From a virus, in the IMG/VR virus record IMGVR_UViG_3300010371_000003, positions 1 to 64,000 of that record: a stretch of DNA of 64,000 nucleotides, one strand, 5' to 3'. A program made the translations under genes and the position numbers. The notes beneath the pieces are model-generated. The model saw nothing but the letters and a program-made list of their open reading frames with translations, did not search any database and was not told the DNA's origin. This document shows, piece by piece, positions 1 to 6,606 of this stretch (the stretch's first letter is position 1; every line of letters starts with the position of its first letter).

Positions 1-292
1 ACTCTTGCTGGCCTTGCGAGCGGACCAGTGCGTGCGCGTCAGTCCCGCACGCCCCTACTGCCTTCGCGTTCTGGGAACCATGGTTCACCTCCATCTTGTC
101 GCCGGCGCCGACGGTCTCGGCCAAGTCCTCGGCGAAGCCGGACCCGCGCAGCTCGACGTAGAGCGCCTGCAGGTCCGCCGGCAGCCGGGCCACCTCGCCG
201 GCGCGGTCGCGCGCGCGGATCGCGCGCAGCTGCTCGGCCGCGGCCAGGCAGACCCAGCACGTTCCGCAGCTGCGCGCGAAGCAGTAACCCAT
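1..292 (-). CDS. Cys-rich hypothetical protein, 3' end outside window
   Basis: An open frame starts at ATG 292 and runs off the left edge, giving at least 97 residues. The ATG overlaps the TGA of the ParB-like gene (TGATG), so translation is probably coupled to it. The N-terminus has cysteines at 4, 9, 12 and 15 (CxxCxxC), suggesting metal binding. An Ala/Arg/Glu-rich helical stretch follows. No family was recognised. The frame would continue without a stop into the open frame at the right edge if the molecule were circular at exactly this length, which cannot be tested here. Confidence 0.6.
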   Translation of the reverse strand, partial: MGYCFARSCGTCWVCLAAAEQLRAIRARDRAGEVARLPADLQALYVELRGSGFAEDLAETVGAGDKMEVNHGSQNAKAVGACGTDAHALVRSQGQQE

Positions 293-1845
293 CAGGCCGC
301 CCGTTTGACGGTCGTCTTGGTCTTCGTCTTCGCCTTCTTCTTGGCCTTGGCCTCGTCGGCGATCTTCTTCTCGATGGCGGCGAAGTCGATCCCGAGCGCC
401 TTCAGCGTGTCGGCCCAGATCGGTTCCGGCGGGCTGAACCTACGCGGCGCCACCGAGCGCAGCGCGAGCTCCACGCCCAGCCCGGCGACGCCGTCCGCGT
501 TGAGCGTCTTCAGGTGGGCCAGCAGCTGCTGCTCGACGCCCGACCGCGTGTAGCCCTTCGTCTTGATCTTGTCCAGGCCGCGACGCCGGACGATCGCCTG
601 CTGTGCATCGTTCCACGTCCGCTGGGCGAGCGAGTGCGTCAGCAGCCGTATCAGATCGTCGTGGGTCATCCTCCCGGATTTCTCGACTTTCTCGACGGCA
701 CTGATCAGCGCCAGATTGACGGCCGCCGCCCGCCGCCGATCCTTCTCCTCTTGGCGCCGTTCCGAGTCGCTGCGCGTGTAGACGTGATCGCGCGGCGACC
801 TCTTCAAGGCCTTGTCGACGTCCGCGCTCTTCACCAGCTCCACCACCGCGCCCGTCCGCTCGTTGCGCGCCAACGTGATGGGGGGCAGATCCTTGCCCAG
901 GAGCGTCCTGACCTTCTTGGCCTTGTCGCCCACGTATTCCTGGTCGTCGAGACTCCTGTACCCACCTCCGTAGGCGATCGCCCGCTCCGCTGCTTTGCCC
1001 TCGAGGACCTGCTGGCCGCTCGCCTTGGCCTCCTTGGACCGGATCTGCCAGAGCGCGTCCAGCTTGCCGCGGAAGCAGACGCGGTCCGTGCACATGTCGG
1101 CGCGCGCGGCGTCGGGGAACAGCTCGCGCTGCTGGCCCGTCCGCTTGGGGCAGGCCGTGCAAGCGCCGGCCTTGGGCACCAGCGTCGCGCTCGCGATGTC
1201 GAACGGCGCCTGATCGAGCCGCAGCAGGTAGCTTTCCTCGAGGCGCCGCTTCGCCTCCTGCGCGGACATCCCCTCCCACAGGCTGTCGAGGGCCTCCGCC
1301 TGCAGGCTGGGCGGTACGCGGGCAATCAGGACCGCGACGCCCAACGAGATTTCCTCCTCGTCGAGGGCGGCGCGTGCCTCTTTGCCGAGCTCGCAGAGCT
1401 TGAGGCGCTGGGCGACGTAGGTCGGCGGCCGCCCCAGCTTGTCGGCGATCTGCTGGACGGTTCGGCCGCGTTCGATCATCCGCTTGAACCCGTCGGCCTC
1501 GTCGAGCGGGTGCATGTCGTTTCGGTGCACGTTCTCGATCAGCTGGGCGTCGAAGACGTCGTCGTCCGACATCTCGCGCACGATCGCGGGGATCGTCGCG
1601 CGCTTCGCCAGCACCGAGCCCGCGTGGCGGCGGTGGCCGAAGACGATCTCGAAGTCCCCAGCCTTCCCCACACTGGCGCGGACGACGATCGGCTGCAGGA
1701 CGCCCTTCTCCCTGATCGACGCGACGAAGTCGTCGTCCATCTTCTCGCCGCCGCGGCGGCGAGGCTGGGTCGGGGACTTGTGGCACTGGTCGACCGGAAG
1801 CAGGACAACTGTCTCGGTCGCGTTGTTCTCGACGGCGTGGTTCAT
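292..1845 (-). CDS. ParB/RepB/Spo0J-family DNA-binding protein
   Basis: 517 residues. The N-terminal ParB domain shows LPVDQCHKSPTQPRR (16-30), the CTP-site-like GHRRHAG (70-76, usual form GxRRxxA), QLIENVHR (101-108) and a helix-turn-helix at about 128-150 (QQIADKLGRPPTYVAQRL). A Cys cluster follows (C229, C232, C252, C257), as in long plasmid and island ParB-like proteins. The C-terminus is Lys-rich. Start ATG 1845 was chosen over upstream in-frame codons because AAAGGGA sits just before it. Known role of the family: centromere binding in partition, or transcription regulation. No ParA partner is in the window, so a regulator or a plasmid-like prophage are both possible. Confidence 0.85.
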   Translation of the reverse strand: MNHAVENNATETVVLLPVDQCHKSPTQPRRRGGEKMDDDFVASIREKGVLQPIVVRASVGKAGDFEIVFGHRRHAGSVLAKRATIPAIVREMSDDDVFDAQLIENVHRNDMHPLDEADGFKRMIERGRTVQQIADKLGRPPTYVAQRLKLCELGKEARAALDEEEISLGVAVLIARVPPSLQAEALDSLWEGMSAQEAKRRLEESYLLRLDQAPFDIASATLVPKAGACTACPKRTGQQRELFPDAARADMCTDRVCFRGKLDALWQIRSKEAKASGQQVLEGKAAERAIAYGGGYRSLDDQEYVGDKAKKVRTLLGKDLPPITLARNERTGAVVELVKSADVDKALKRSPRDHVYTRSDSERRQEEKDRRRAAAVNLALISAVEKVEKSGRMTHDDLIRLLTHSLAQRTWNDAQQAIVRRRGLDKIKTKGYTRSGVEQQLLAHLKTLNADGVAGLGVELALRSVAPRRFSPPEPIWADTLKALGIDFAAIEKKIADEAKAKKKAKTKTKTTVKRAA

Positions 1846-1886
1846 GTTGCTGATTCCCTTTCTGGTCAGGTCAGCGCGCAGGGGCT

Positions 1887-2204
1887 TCAGAAGGCGCGCC
1901 CGACCTCCCAGCCGGGCTGGTCCGGGTCCGCGACCGGCACTGCGTCGCTGCACGAACTAGGCGGGATCGAAGAGCGCCGAGCCGCCTCGTTTAGCGGCGC
2001 CCCCCTTTGGGCATTTCGCGGCGCCCACGCGCCGCCGGGTCGTCCAACAGACCCGTCTCCCTGGCCAGGGAAGAGCATCATCCACACCCCGGCGACGAGC
2101 GGCGCGAGCACCAGCCCGACGGCGACGGCAACCGCGAGCACCGCGCCGACCTCCCCTTCGGCGCGGTGCCCGCGTACATGGAGACTTGCCTGAAGGCGCG
2201 TCAC
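1887..2204 (-). CDS. Small single-pass membrane protein
   Basis: 105 residues from a GTG that overlaps the upstream TGA (GTGA). One hydrophobic segment, about residues 20-46 (VGAVLAVAVAVGLVLAPLVA), is preceded by a charged N-terminus and followed by a long polar Pro/Arg/Ser tail. It has no enzymatic motif and no recognised family. Position between a 98-residue protein and ParB points to the early or maintenance operon. The coupled start supports a real gene, but the tail composition is weak evidence. Confidence 0.5.
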   Translation of the reverse strand: MTRLQASLHVRGHRAEGEVGAVLAVAVAVGLVLAPLVAGVWMMLFPGQGDGSVGRPGGAWAPRNAQRGAPLNEAARRSSIPPSSCSDAVPVADPDQPGWEVGRAF

Positions 2205-2497
2205 GACAGCAACGCCTGCCCTTCATCGCCGCGCGCCAGCCACGCGGTGTTCGCCTCGCGCAGCGCCCGTTCGACCTTGATCAGGGCGTGCAGCGCCTCG
2301 AGGGTCGCGGGAGTACTGGCGGCCGGGCCGGCAAGGGCGACGCGGTAGATCTCGAGCTCTCGCTCACGAAGTCGCATCTCGTCGGTCAGCGCGCGGATGG
2401 CCGGGTCGTCGTTGTAGGCCCGGACGTGACACGCGCACAGGCTCTGCCCGAACGCCGCGTCGTGCTTGCAGTTGAGCTTGGCGCAGTTCACGGTCAC
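2201..2497 (-). CDS. Hypothetical protein with N-terminal Cys/His cluster
   Basis: 98 residues. It starts MTVNCAKLNCKH and continues with AFGQSLCACHVRAY: C5, C10, H12, C21, C23 and H24 could form a small zinc site. The rest is a predicted helical pair rich in Glu, Arg and Leu. It overlaps its neighbours at both ends by ATGA/GTGA, typical of this operon. Function unknown; probably a small DNA- or protein-binding accessory factor. Confidence 0.7.
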   Translation of the reverse strand: MTVNCAKLNCKHDAAFGQSLCACHVRAYNDDPAIRALTDEMRLRERELEIYRVALAGPAASTPATLEALHALIKVERALREANTAWLARGDEGQALLS

Positions 2498-2835
2498 GCC
2501 TCGTCCTCGGTCCTGCCCTCGTCGCTTCCGACGACCTCGCCGTCGGTCACCGGCGCGAGCCGCCGCGGCGTCATCTCGACGTCGTACGGATGCACGGGCC
2601 GCGGCCTACTCGCCCGGACCACGCCCTTGGCGGTCTCCTCCGTCGTGGGCGTGATCCGGTACAGCGACGCGCCCGCCACGAACGTCGTGAAGGGCTTCGC
2701 GTCGCAGTCGTCGAGGCCGGGGACGTCGAGCTGGAGCATCTTCGTCCCGAACTGCTCGACCTCGCGGACCTGGCCCGCCATGCGGACGTGGCCCATCAAC
2801 TCAACGATCGCCCAGCCCTCGAACGCCAGAGGCAT
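2494..2835 (-). CDS. Conserved phage/plasmid hypothetical protein (FEGWAIVELMGH type)
   Basis: 113 residues. The N-terminus MPLAFEGWAIVELMGHVRMAG followed by QLDVP resembles small conserved proteins common on phages and plasmids that begin with FEGWAxxELMGH. Their function is not established. The remainder is a compact beta-rich segment (FVAGASLYRITPTTEE) and an acidic tail. ATGA-type overlap with the next gene indicates co-translation with the replication operon. Confidence 0.75.
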   Translation of the reverse strand: MPLAFEGWAIVELMGHVRMAGQVREVEQFGTKMLQLDVPGLDDCDAKPFTTFVAGASLYRITPTTEETAKGVVRASRPRPVHPYDVEMTPRRLAPVTDGEVVGSDEGRTEDEA

Positions 2836-2838
2836 GGG

Positions 2839-3294
2839 TCAGCTCACCCGCGCGGTCGCCAGTTTCAGCTGCGACGGTTCGATCTCGACGGTCGCGAACC
2901 CGCCGACGTTGCGTCCGAACCACGCCCAGGCGGCGCCGTCGAACAGGAACTCGAACTCCAGCGCGACCGACGGCCGGCTGTCCTCGGTCTTCGCCTTCGT
3001 ACCCGTCGCCTTCTTGCCGAAGCTGCGCGGCACGAACACCTTGTCGGTCCGTGGGTTGTCGGCTTTCTCGCCGGCGACCACGACGTGCAGGTCGAGCGAG
3101 GCGATCACCTCGTCGATGGGCATCACCGCCTTTTCGAGACCGCCGGTCTCGAGTGCCTGCAGGACCTTCAGCCCCTCGCCACCCAGAGCCTTCGCCAGAA
3201 GCACGTCGAACTCCCGCGTTAGCTGGACGGTCATCTTCCGGACCATCTGGCTGTCGATCAGCTTGCTCTTGACGGCCACCTTCGTGATTTGCAT
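2839..3294 (-). CDS. Hypothetical early protein
   Basis: 151 residues beginning MQITKVAVKSKL. Start ATG 3294 lies one base after the stop of the upstream gene (TGAGATG); an in-frame ATG at 3312 inside that gene would add six residues. The sequence is mixed alpha/beta and ends in a beta-rich segment (SVALEFEFLFDGAAWAWFGR). No catalytic motif or family was recognised. Its place beside replication genes suggests a DNA-metabolism accessory role, which is inference only. Confidence 0.65.
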   Translation of the reverse strand: MQITKVAVKSKLIDSQMVRKMTVQLTREFDVLLAKALGGEGLKVLQALETGGLEKAVMPIDEVIASLDLHVVVAGEKADNPRTDKVFVPRSFGKKATGTKAKTEDSRPSVALEFEFLFDGAAWAWFGRNVGGFATVEIEPSQLKLATARVS

Positions 3295-3295
3295 C

Positions 3296-3511
3296 TCACA
3301 CGCCAGTTGCATCGTTCGCTCCTTGGGTCGTCGGAATCGTTGTCGGTTCGCCGAAGTGGCAGTCGACGCAGGGCAGCCCGTCGTGCGGCGGGTCCTTGTC
3401 GGCCTTCACGAGGTACTTCAGGGCCTCGCGGCGCTCCTTGTGGGGCTCGCACAGCCAGACCCACTCGGAGAAGGCGCGATCGAGCTGGTAGATGCGGACG
3501 GGTTTGCTCAT
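3296..3511 (-). CDS. Small CxxC protein
   Basis: 71 residues. The N-terminus MSKPVRIYQLDRAFSEWVW is followed by a single Cys (CEPH) and by LPCVDCHFGEP, so C21, C48 and C51 with nearby histidines may bind zinc. The start overlaps the end of the replication gene (ATGA). Too short for a family assignment; probably a nucleic-acid-associated accessory protein. Confidence 0.7.
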   Translation of the reverse strand: MSKPVRIYQLDRAFSEWVWLCEPHKERREALKYLVKADKDPPHDGLPCVDCHFGEPTTIPTTQGANDATGV

Positions 3512-4578
3512 CCGGCTGCCGCCTTCGGGGGGTGGCGCTCTCGCTGCAGCGTCTGGCGCATCTCCTCGAGCTGCTCGGGCGTCCACGTCTTCTCGCCGGC
3601 GGCCCGCAGCTCGGCGACCTTCCGCTCGGTGGCCGCCGCCAGTGCGTCGGTCAGCAGACCCGGGTCGCTCTGTCGCGTGCCGCTGGCCGCCCTTGCGTGC
3701 CGACACTCGGGGCAGCTGTCGTGCCCGCCGTCGCGCGGCAGCTTGCCGCGTGTACCGTGCGCGCGGTGGAACGCGCAGCGCTCGTCGGCGGCACCCCGCT
3801 TCGCCGGCACGCGAAGGCCTCCCCATTCCTGGACGAAGAACACGAACGGGTGGCGGCGCTGTACCGTGCGCGGCTCGGTGCTCCCCAGGAACTCGGCGAA
3901 CATTTGAGGCGCGCGCGCCTGCGCCTCGCGTCGCTCCCGGTCGGGGATCGGTTCCAGCACCAGGTCGAGCTCGCCGCAGGCCTTCGCGTCGCCGGCGGCG
4001 CCGTACGTGATGCGGCCGTACTTCGCGCACCAGGCCTCGCCAAATTTCGCGCGCCAGTCCCAGGCAGACCAGATCTTGGCCTCCGGTGTGCTACGCGCGG
4101 GCGCGGGCGGGACGGGGGGATCAAGAGCGGGAGCGGGAGCGGGAGCGGGAGGAGCGACATTTGCCTGCAAACGGCGGACATGTGCATCTCGCTCAGCCCA
4201 GGCCTTGCGCGCGGCCTCCTGTCTAATCTCGCGTAATGTAAGCCCCTTTTCCTTGCGCTGGGCCTCCCGCTGCCAGCGCTTGAGGACGTAGTCCGGGGCG
4301 TGGTCCTCCAGGTCGTGGACGCGATACACATGTCCGCCGTTTGCATCCGTTTGCACGTCAACGAACCCGGCCTGCTTCAGAGCAGCGGCGAGCTCGCCGG
4401 GCTCGCCGCGCCAATCGGCGATCACCTCCAGGGCCTCGGCGTCGCCGACCACCGGCTCCCCGGAGGCGTAGCAGGTCTCCCAGATCAGCTCGAGGACGCC
4501 ACGAGCCAGGGCGCGGCCCTTCAGCCGCGCCGACAGCTTCGCGAACTTCGGGTGCGAGCTGAGGGTCGGGCGGGCCAT
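3508..4578 (-). CDS. Phage replication protein (replisome organizer-like)
   Basis: 356 residues. The N-terminal part (ARPTLSSHPKFAKLSARLKG, then RGVLELIWETCYASGEPVVG and GFVDVQ at about 70) resembles the winged-helix start of phage replication proteins of the O/DnaT/replisome-organizer type. A Pro/Ala linker (about 138-162) separates it from a C-terminal part with HPFVFFVQEWGG and a Cys/His group (C271, H274, H277, then HDSCPECRH). The ATG directly follows the stop of the DnaA-like gene. Iteron-like repeats lie inside the gene, as in lambda O, supporting an origin-binding role. Family placement is by pattern only. Confidence 0.6.
   Translation of the reverse strand: MARPTLSSHPKFAKLSARLKGRALARGVLELIWETCYASGEPVVGDAEALEVIADWRGEPGELAAALKQAGFVDVQTDANGGHVYRVHDLEDHAPDYVLKRWQREAQRKEKGLTLREIRQEAARKAWAERDAHVRRLQANVAPPAPAPAPALDPPVPPAPARSTPEAKIWSAWDWRAKFGEAWCAKYGRITYGAAGDAKACGELDLVLEPIPDRERREAQARAPQMFAEFLGSTEPRTVQRRHPFVFFVQEWGGLRVPAKRGAADERCAFHRAHGTRGKLPRDGGHDSCPECRHARAASGTRQSDPGLLTDALAAATERKVAELRAAGEKTWTPEQLEEMRQTLQRERHPPKAAAG
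4166..4355. repeat. Iteron-like repeats inside the replication gene; candidate origin
   Basis: A perfect 19-bp inverted repeat, TGCAAACGGCGGACATGTG at 4166-4184 and its complement at 4327-4345, flanks 142 bp. The right arm contains CCGTTTGCA (4337-4345), repeated after one base at 4347-4355, giving a 10-bp period. The spacer includes one of the few A/T-richer stretches here (about 4225-4257). Repeats of this kind inside a phage initiator gene are the usual layout of theta origins of lambda type. Protein coding alone does not explain a perfect inverted repeat of this length. Confidence 0.55.
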
Positions 4579-5049
4579 CTATGACGCCGCCAGCCTTCGC
4601 AGCTTGGCGCCAAGCCGCGGGTCCGACGCGACCTCCGCATCGACCTTCCGGACGCACCACATCGCGCTCGTGTGGTCGCGGCGTCGTGTGATGGCTGCAA
4701 CCTCCGGGTACGAAAGCTTGCGCACCCGGTAGAGCGCCCAGGCCGCCCAGGCCCGAGCTCGGCTGGCGGTTCGCGATCGGTCGGACCCGATGAGCTGGCC
4801 GACCTCCACGCCGGCAACGCGGGCCACGCGCTCGATGACCACCACGTGCGTCTCGACGAGCTGACGATGGGTGCTCAGCTGCCGCCGCTGGCGTACGCGG
4901 CCATCCGCGCTGGCGCGAGCTCGCGCGCGGCCCATGCCCAGCACAACTGCGGCCTTGACGGTCTCCAGGCACGCCCGCAAATCGCGGTCAGTTTCGGTCC
5001 AGCGCGCGAGGAAAAGCTCCTCGAGCGCGTCGAGCGATGGCGACCTCAT
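4579..5049 (-). CDS. DnaA domain IV-like DNA-binding protein
   Basis: 156 residues with no AAA+ domain. Residues about 62-138 match the DnaA C-terminal helix-turn-helix: a basic helix (RSRTASRARAWAAWALYRV), then LSYPEVAAITRRRDHTSAM (112-130), corresponding to the DnaA signature for DnaA-box recognition (GRDHTTVxHA). It is followed at once by the replication gene and precedes an HD-domain gene transcriptionally. Known: stand-alone DnaA-C domains occur in phages and mobile elements. Inference: origin binding or host-DnaA mimicry. Confidence 0.8.
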   Translation of the reverse strand: MRSPSLDALEELFLARWTETDRDLRACLETVKAAVVLGMGRARARASADGRVRQRRQLSTHRQLVETHVVVIERVARVAGVEVGQLIGSDRSRTASRARAWAAWALYRVRKLSYPEVAAITRRRDHTSAMWCVRKVDAEVASDPRLGAKLRRLAAS

Positions 5050-5309
5050 GCCGCCGCCTCGTCATCGGAGACCTCGATTTCGAAGGTGATCGGGCCGGCC
5101 GTTCCCAGGCAGTCGAAGCACCTGACAAATTCCTTCGCGACCTGGGGCGCCTTGATCTCGTCGCCGCCGATGATGAACCCGTCCGGGTAAACGTCGACGA
5201 CCCGACCGGGTAGGACACGCTTCATCGCCACGGCGATCGGGCACCGGCATGGGTCGCCGGCCACGCCGTCGACGATGTCGCCCGGCGTCACCTCGACGAC
5301 GACCCTCAC
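5046..5309 (-). CDS. Hypothetical protein
   Basis: 87 residues from GTG 5309, which overlaps the TGA of the HD-domain gene (GTGA). It is beta-rich (RVVVEVTPGDIVDG, GRVVDVYPDGFIIGG) with three cysteines (CRCP and CFDCLG) that could form a small zinc site. An acidic tail ends SDDEAAA and overlaps the DnaA-like start by ATGA. No family recognised. Confidence 0.65.
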   Translation of the reverse strand: MRVVVEVTPGDIVDGVAGDPCRCPIAVAMKRVLPGRVVDVYPDGFIIGGDEIKAPQVAKEFVRCFDCLGTAGPITFEIEVSDDEAAA

Positions 5310-5911
5310 GACTGCGCCTCGGCGTACGAGTGATAGGCGAGCAGGAATTCCCGCTCCGCGCGCTCTGGCGCCCACGGATCGATCGGCGCGTGGTCGGATG
5401 GACCGGTCTTCCATGCGGCCGTCGGGTGCATCAGGTCCCGCCGCTCGGCGATCAGGACCTCCCGGTCGGCGGCGTGCACCTCGTCGGGTAGGTGCAGCAG
5501 CTTCTCGCCCAGGCCGAGATCGAGACCGATCGTTAACGACCAGAGGTTTTCGAGCGTCTTGTAGCCGGCCAGGGCGCGCTTGAGCGGCCGGATGATGTCC
5601 TGCAGGTAGGCCTCGCTCGCGTCGTGCAGCAGGCCGACCAGCTGATTGGGCGGCGTGCAGAGGCGCGAGACCAGGACGCTGTGCTGGGCGACCGAGTACA
5701 TGCCCCGGCAAGCACCGGCGAACCTGCACTGCAGCGACAGGTGGTGGGCGATGTCGCGGATGTCGACGTCGCCGACCTGCGGATCCTGGGGCCAGAACTT
5801 GCGGCCGGTGAAGGTGACGCCCCAGTCGCCGATCCGCTTGTCGTCCGGGAGGGGACAGGGGCGGCCCTCGCGCTGGTGCGCGGTGGCGAGAGCGAACTCG
5901 GGGAACGTCAC
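5306..5911 (-). CDS. HD-domain phosphohydrolase
   Basis: 201 residues from GTG 5911 (GTGA overlap). The HD-superfamily core is clear: MYSVAQHSVLVS with H77, then LVGLLHDASEAYLQDI with H96-D97 and D105. This is the metal-binding pattern of YfbR/5'-nucleotidase-like and phage HD hydrolases. Length matches phage members that act on nucleotides. Likely role: nucleotide-pool processing during phage replication, fitting its position upstream of the DnaA-like and replication genes. The substrate cannot be read from sequence. Confidence 0.85.
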   Translation of the reverse strand: MTFPEFALATAHQREGRPCPLPDDKRIGDWGVTFTGRKFWPQDPQVGDVDIRDIAHHLSLQCRFAGACRGMYSVAQHSVLVSRLCTPPNQLVGLLHDASEAYLQDIIRPLKRALAGYKTLENLWSLTIGLDLGLGEKLLHLPDEVHAADREVLIAERRDLMHPTAAWKTGPSDHAPIDPWAPERAEREFLLAYHSYAEAQS

Positions 5912-6177
5912 AGCCGCGACCCCGCTGGCGGCTCAGCGCAGACGCACGCCGCGCCGAGGTCCCGCCCGTCAGCCGCGACGCGGTGCTCGAACCACCCGTC
6001 GACCACCAGCGGCGAGCACATCGCCCGGCAGGCGGCCATCTGGGCGGCGGCCGGCGGGATGGCAGCGGGGGTGGCCGCTGGGCGCGGCTTGCAGCTCAGG
6101 ATCCCGGCGATCGCCAGGAGGCAGGCGGCGGCGATTCCGGCGCGCCCGCGGGCCTCGCCAGGACGACCATGCTGCAC
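5908..6177 (-). CDS. Small Cys-rich lipoprotein or membrane protein
   Basis: 89 residues from GTG 6177. Residues 13-29 (AGIAAACLLAIAGILSC) form a hydrophobic export segment ending in a lipobox-like ILSC (C29). An Ala/Pro linker follows, and then a domain with four cysteines (C50, C54, C78, C80). It is probably lipidated in the envelope. The gene is the first of its operon, just downstream of the attP-like region, and may be a lysogeny-expressed surface protein. Function unknown. Confidence 0.55.
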   Translation of the reverse strand: MQHGRPGEARGRAGIAAACLLAIAGILSCKPRPAATPAAIPPAAAQMAACRAMCSPLVVDGWFEHRVAADGRDLGAACVCAEPPAGSRL

Positions 6178-6265
6178 CGCCCCTTTTCGCTCACCGGATG
6201 GGGTAAGCGGGGCGCTTGTTCTCGGGTTTCGTGCCTCGGTAGCGTCGAGCCGGGCTTGCCGTTCT

Positions 6266-6340
6266 TGGTGACCCCATCGGGAATCGAACCCGAGATGATC
6301 AGGGCCAAGAGTTTGGCCAGTTTCGCCCGCTCGGCTACCG
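6266..6340 (-). other. tRNA 3'-end-like sequence, probable attP core
   Basis: Read on the - strand, a T-arm with perfect 5-bp stem TCGGG/CCCGA encloses TTCGATT (6277-6293; B-box GGTTCGATTCC). It is followed by a 7-nt acceptor strand TGGGGTC, discriminator A and encoded CCA (6266-6276). Upstream, a 6-bp hairpin GGCCAA/TTGGCC (6303-6318) sits where an anticodon arm would be. No matching 5' acceptor strand (GACCCCA-like) was found, so it is not a complete tRNA. Tyrosine integrases commonly use the 3' half of a tRNA as attachment core. Confidence 0.55.
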
Positions 6341-6364
6341 AAGGCACCCATCGGGCCTTCGGTA
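6336..6364. terminator. 10-bp perfect hairpin
   Basis: TACCGAAGGC (6336-6345) and GCCTTCGGTA (6355-6364) form a perfect 10-bp stem with a 9-nt loop, with no clear T-run on either side. It directly abuts the tRNA-like sequence. It may be a transcription terminator insulating the integrase from the early operon, or part of the attachment site architecture. Confidence 0.5.
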
Positions 6365-6423
6365 TCTCGCATCGCCGTTCAGCCTCCTAGTGGACCGTTG
6401 CCGCTTGCATTGAAGGGAACGCA

Positions 6424-6514
6424 CTTGTCGAGGATGCGAGCCACACCAACGGCAAACGGCCCACCACGAGACTGAATGGCTCGATTGTGTGCCGGTAAAT
6501 ACATCCTCGACGAG
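6424..6514. repeat. 13-bp inverted repeat near attP
   Basis: CTTGTCGAGGATG (6424-6436) and CATCCTCGACGAG (6502-6514) are complementary with one mismatch and 65 bp between them. They lie between the tRNA-like core and the integrase stop. Long-spaced inverted copies beside a core are compatible with integrase arm-type or Xis binding sites. No direct evidence of binding. Confidence 0.5.
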
Positions 6515-6606
6515 CGCAACGATAAAGCGCGGGTTCGTGGCGCGTCAATGAAAATTCACACAACGGCGTATTGACTGTCGCCGCGACCCTTGATAGTGCC
6601 GCGCGC

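Larger units (their letters stand above)
6178..6606. other. attP-like intergenic region beside integrase
   Basis: This 429-bp stretch has no convincing gene. It contains a tRNA 3'-end-like sequence on the - strand, two hairpins and a distant inverted repeat, each listed separately, and lies directly downstream of the integrase. It is less GC-rich than the rest, notably near 6485-6605. This is the usual composition of a phage attachment site: a core taken from a host tRNA gene plus integrase and Xis arm sites. Confidence 0.55.

Noticed and set aside
28-2193. Long + strand open frame of about 720 residues opposite the ParB-like gene
   Set aside because: Arg/Leu-rich antisense shadow of a convincing ParB protein, typical of high-GC sequence; no start signal.
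4131-4155. GCGGGA tandem repeats in the replication gene
   Set aside because: Explained by the Ala/Pro linker codons; unlike the nearby inverted repeat they need no other function.
6178-6347. Open frame MPSVAERAKLAKLLALI onward across the tRNA-like region
   Set aside because: It coincides with the T-arm and CCA end and with the hairpins; its later part is a shadow of the lipoprotein gene.
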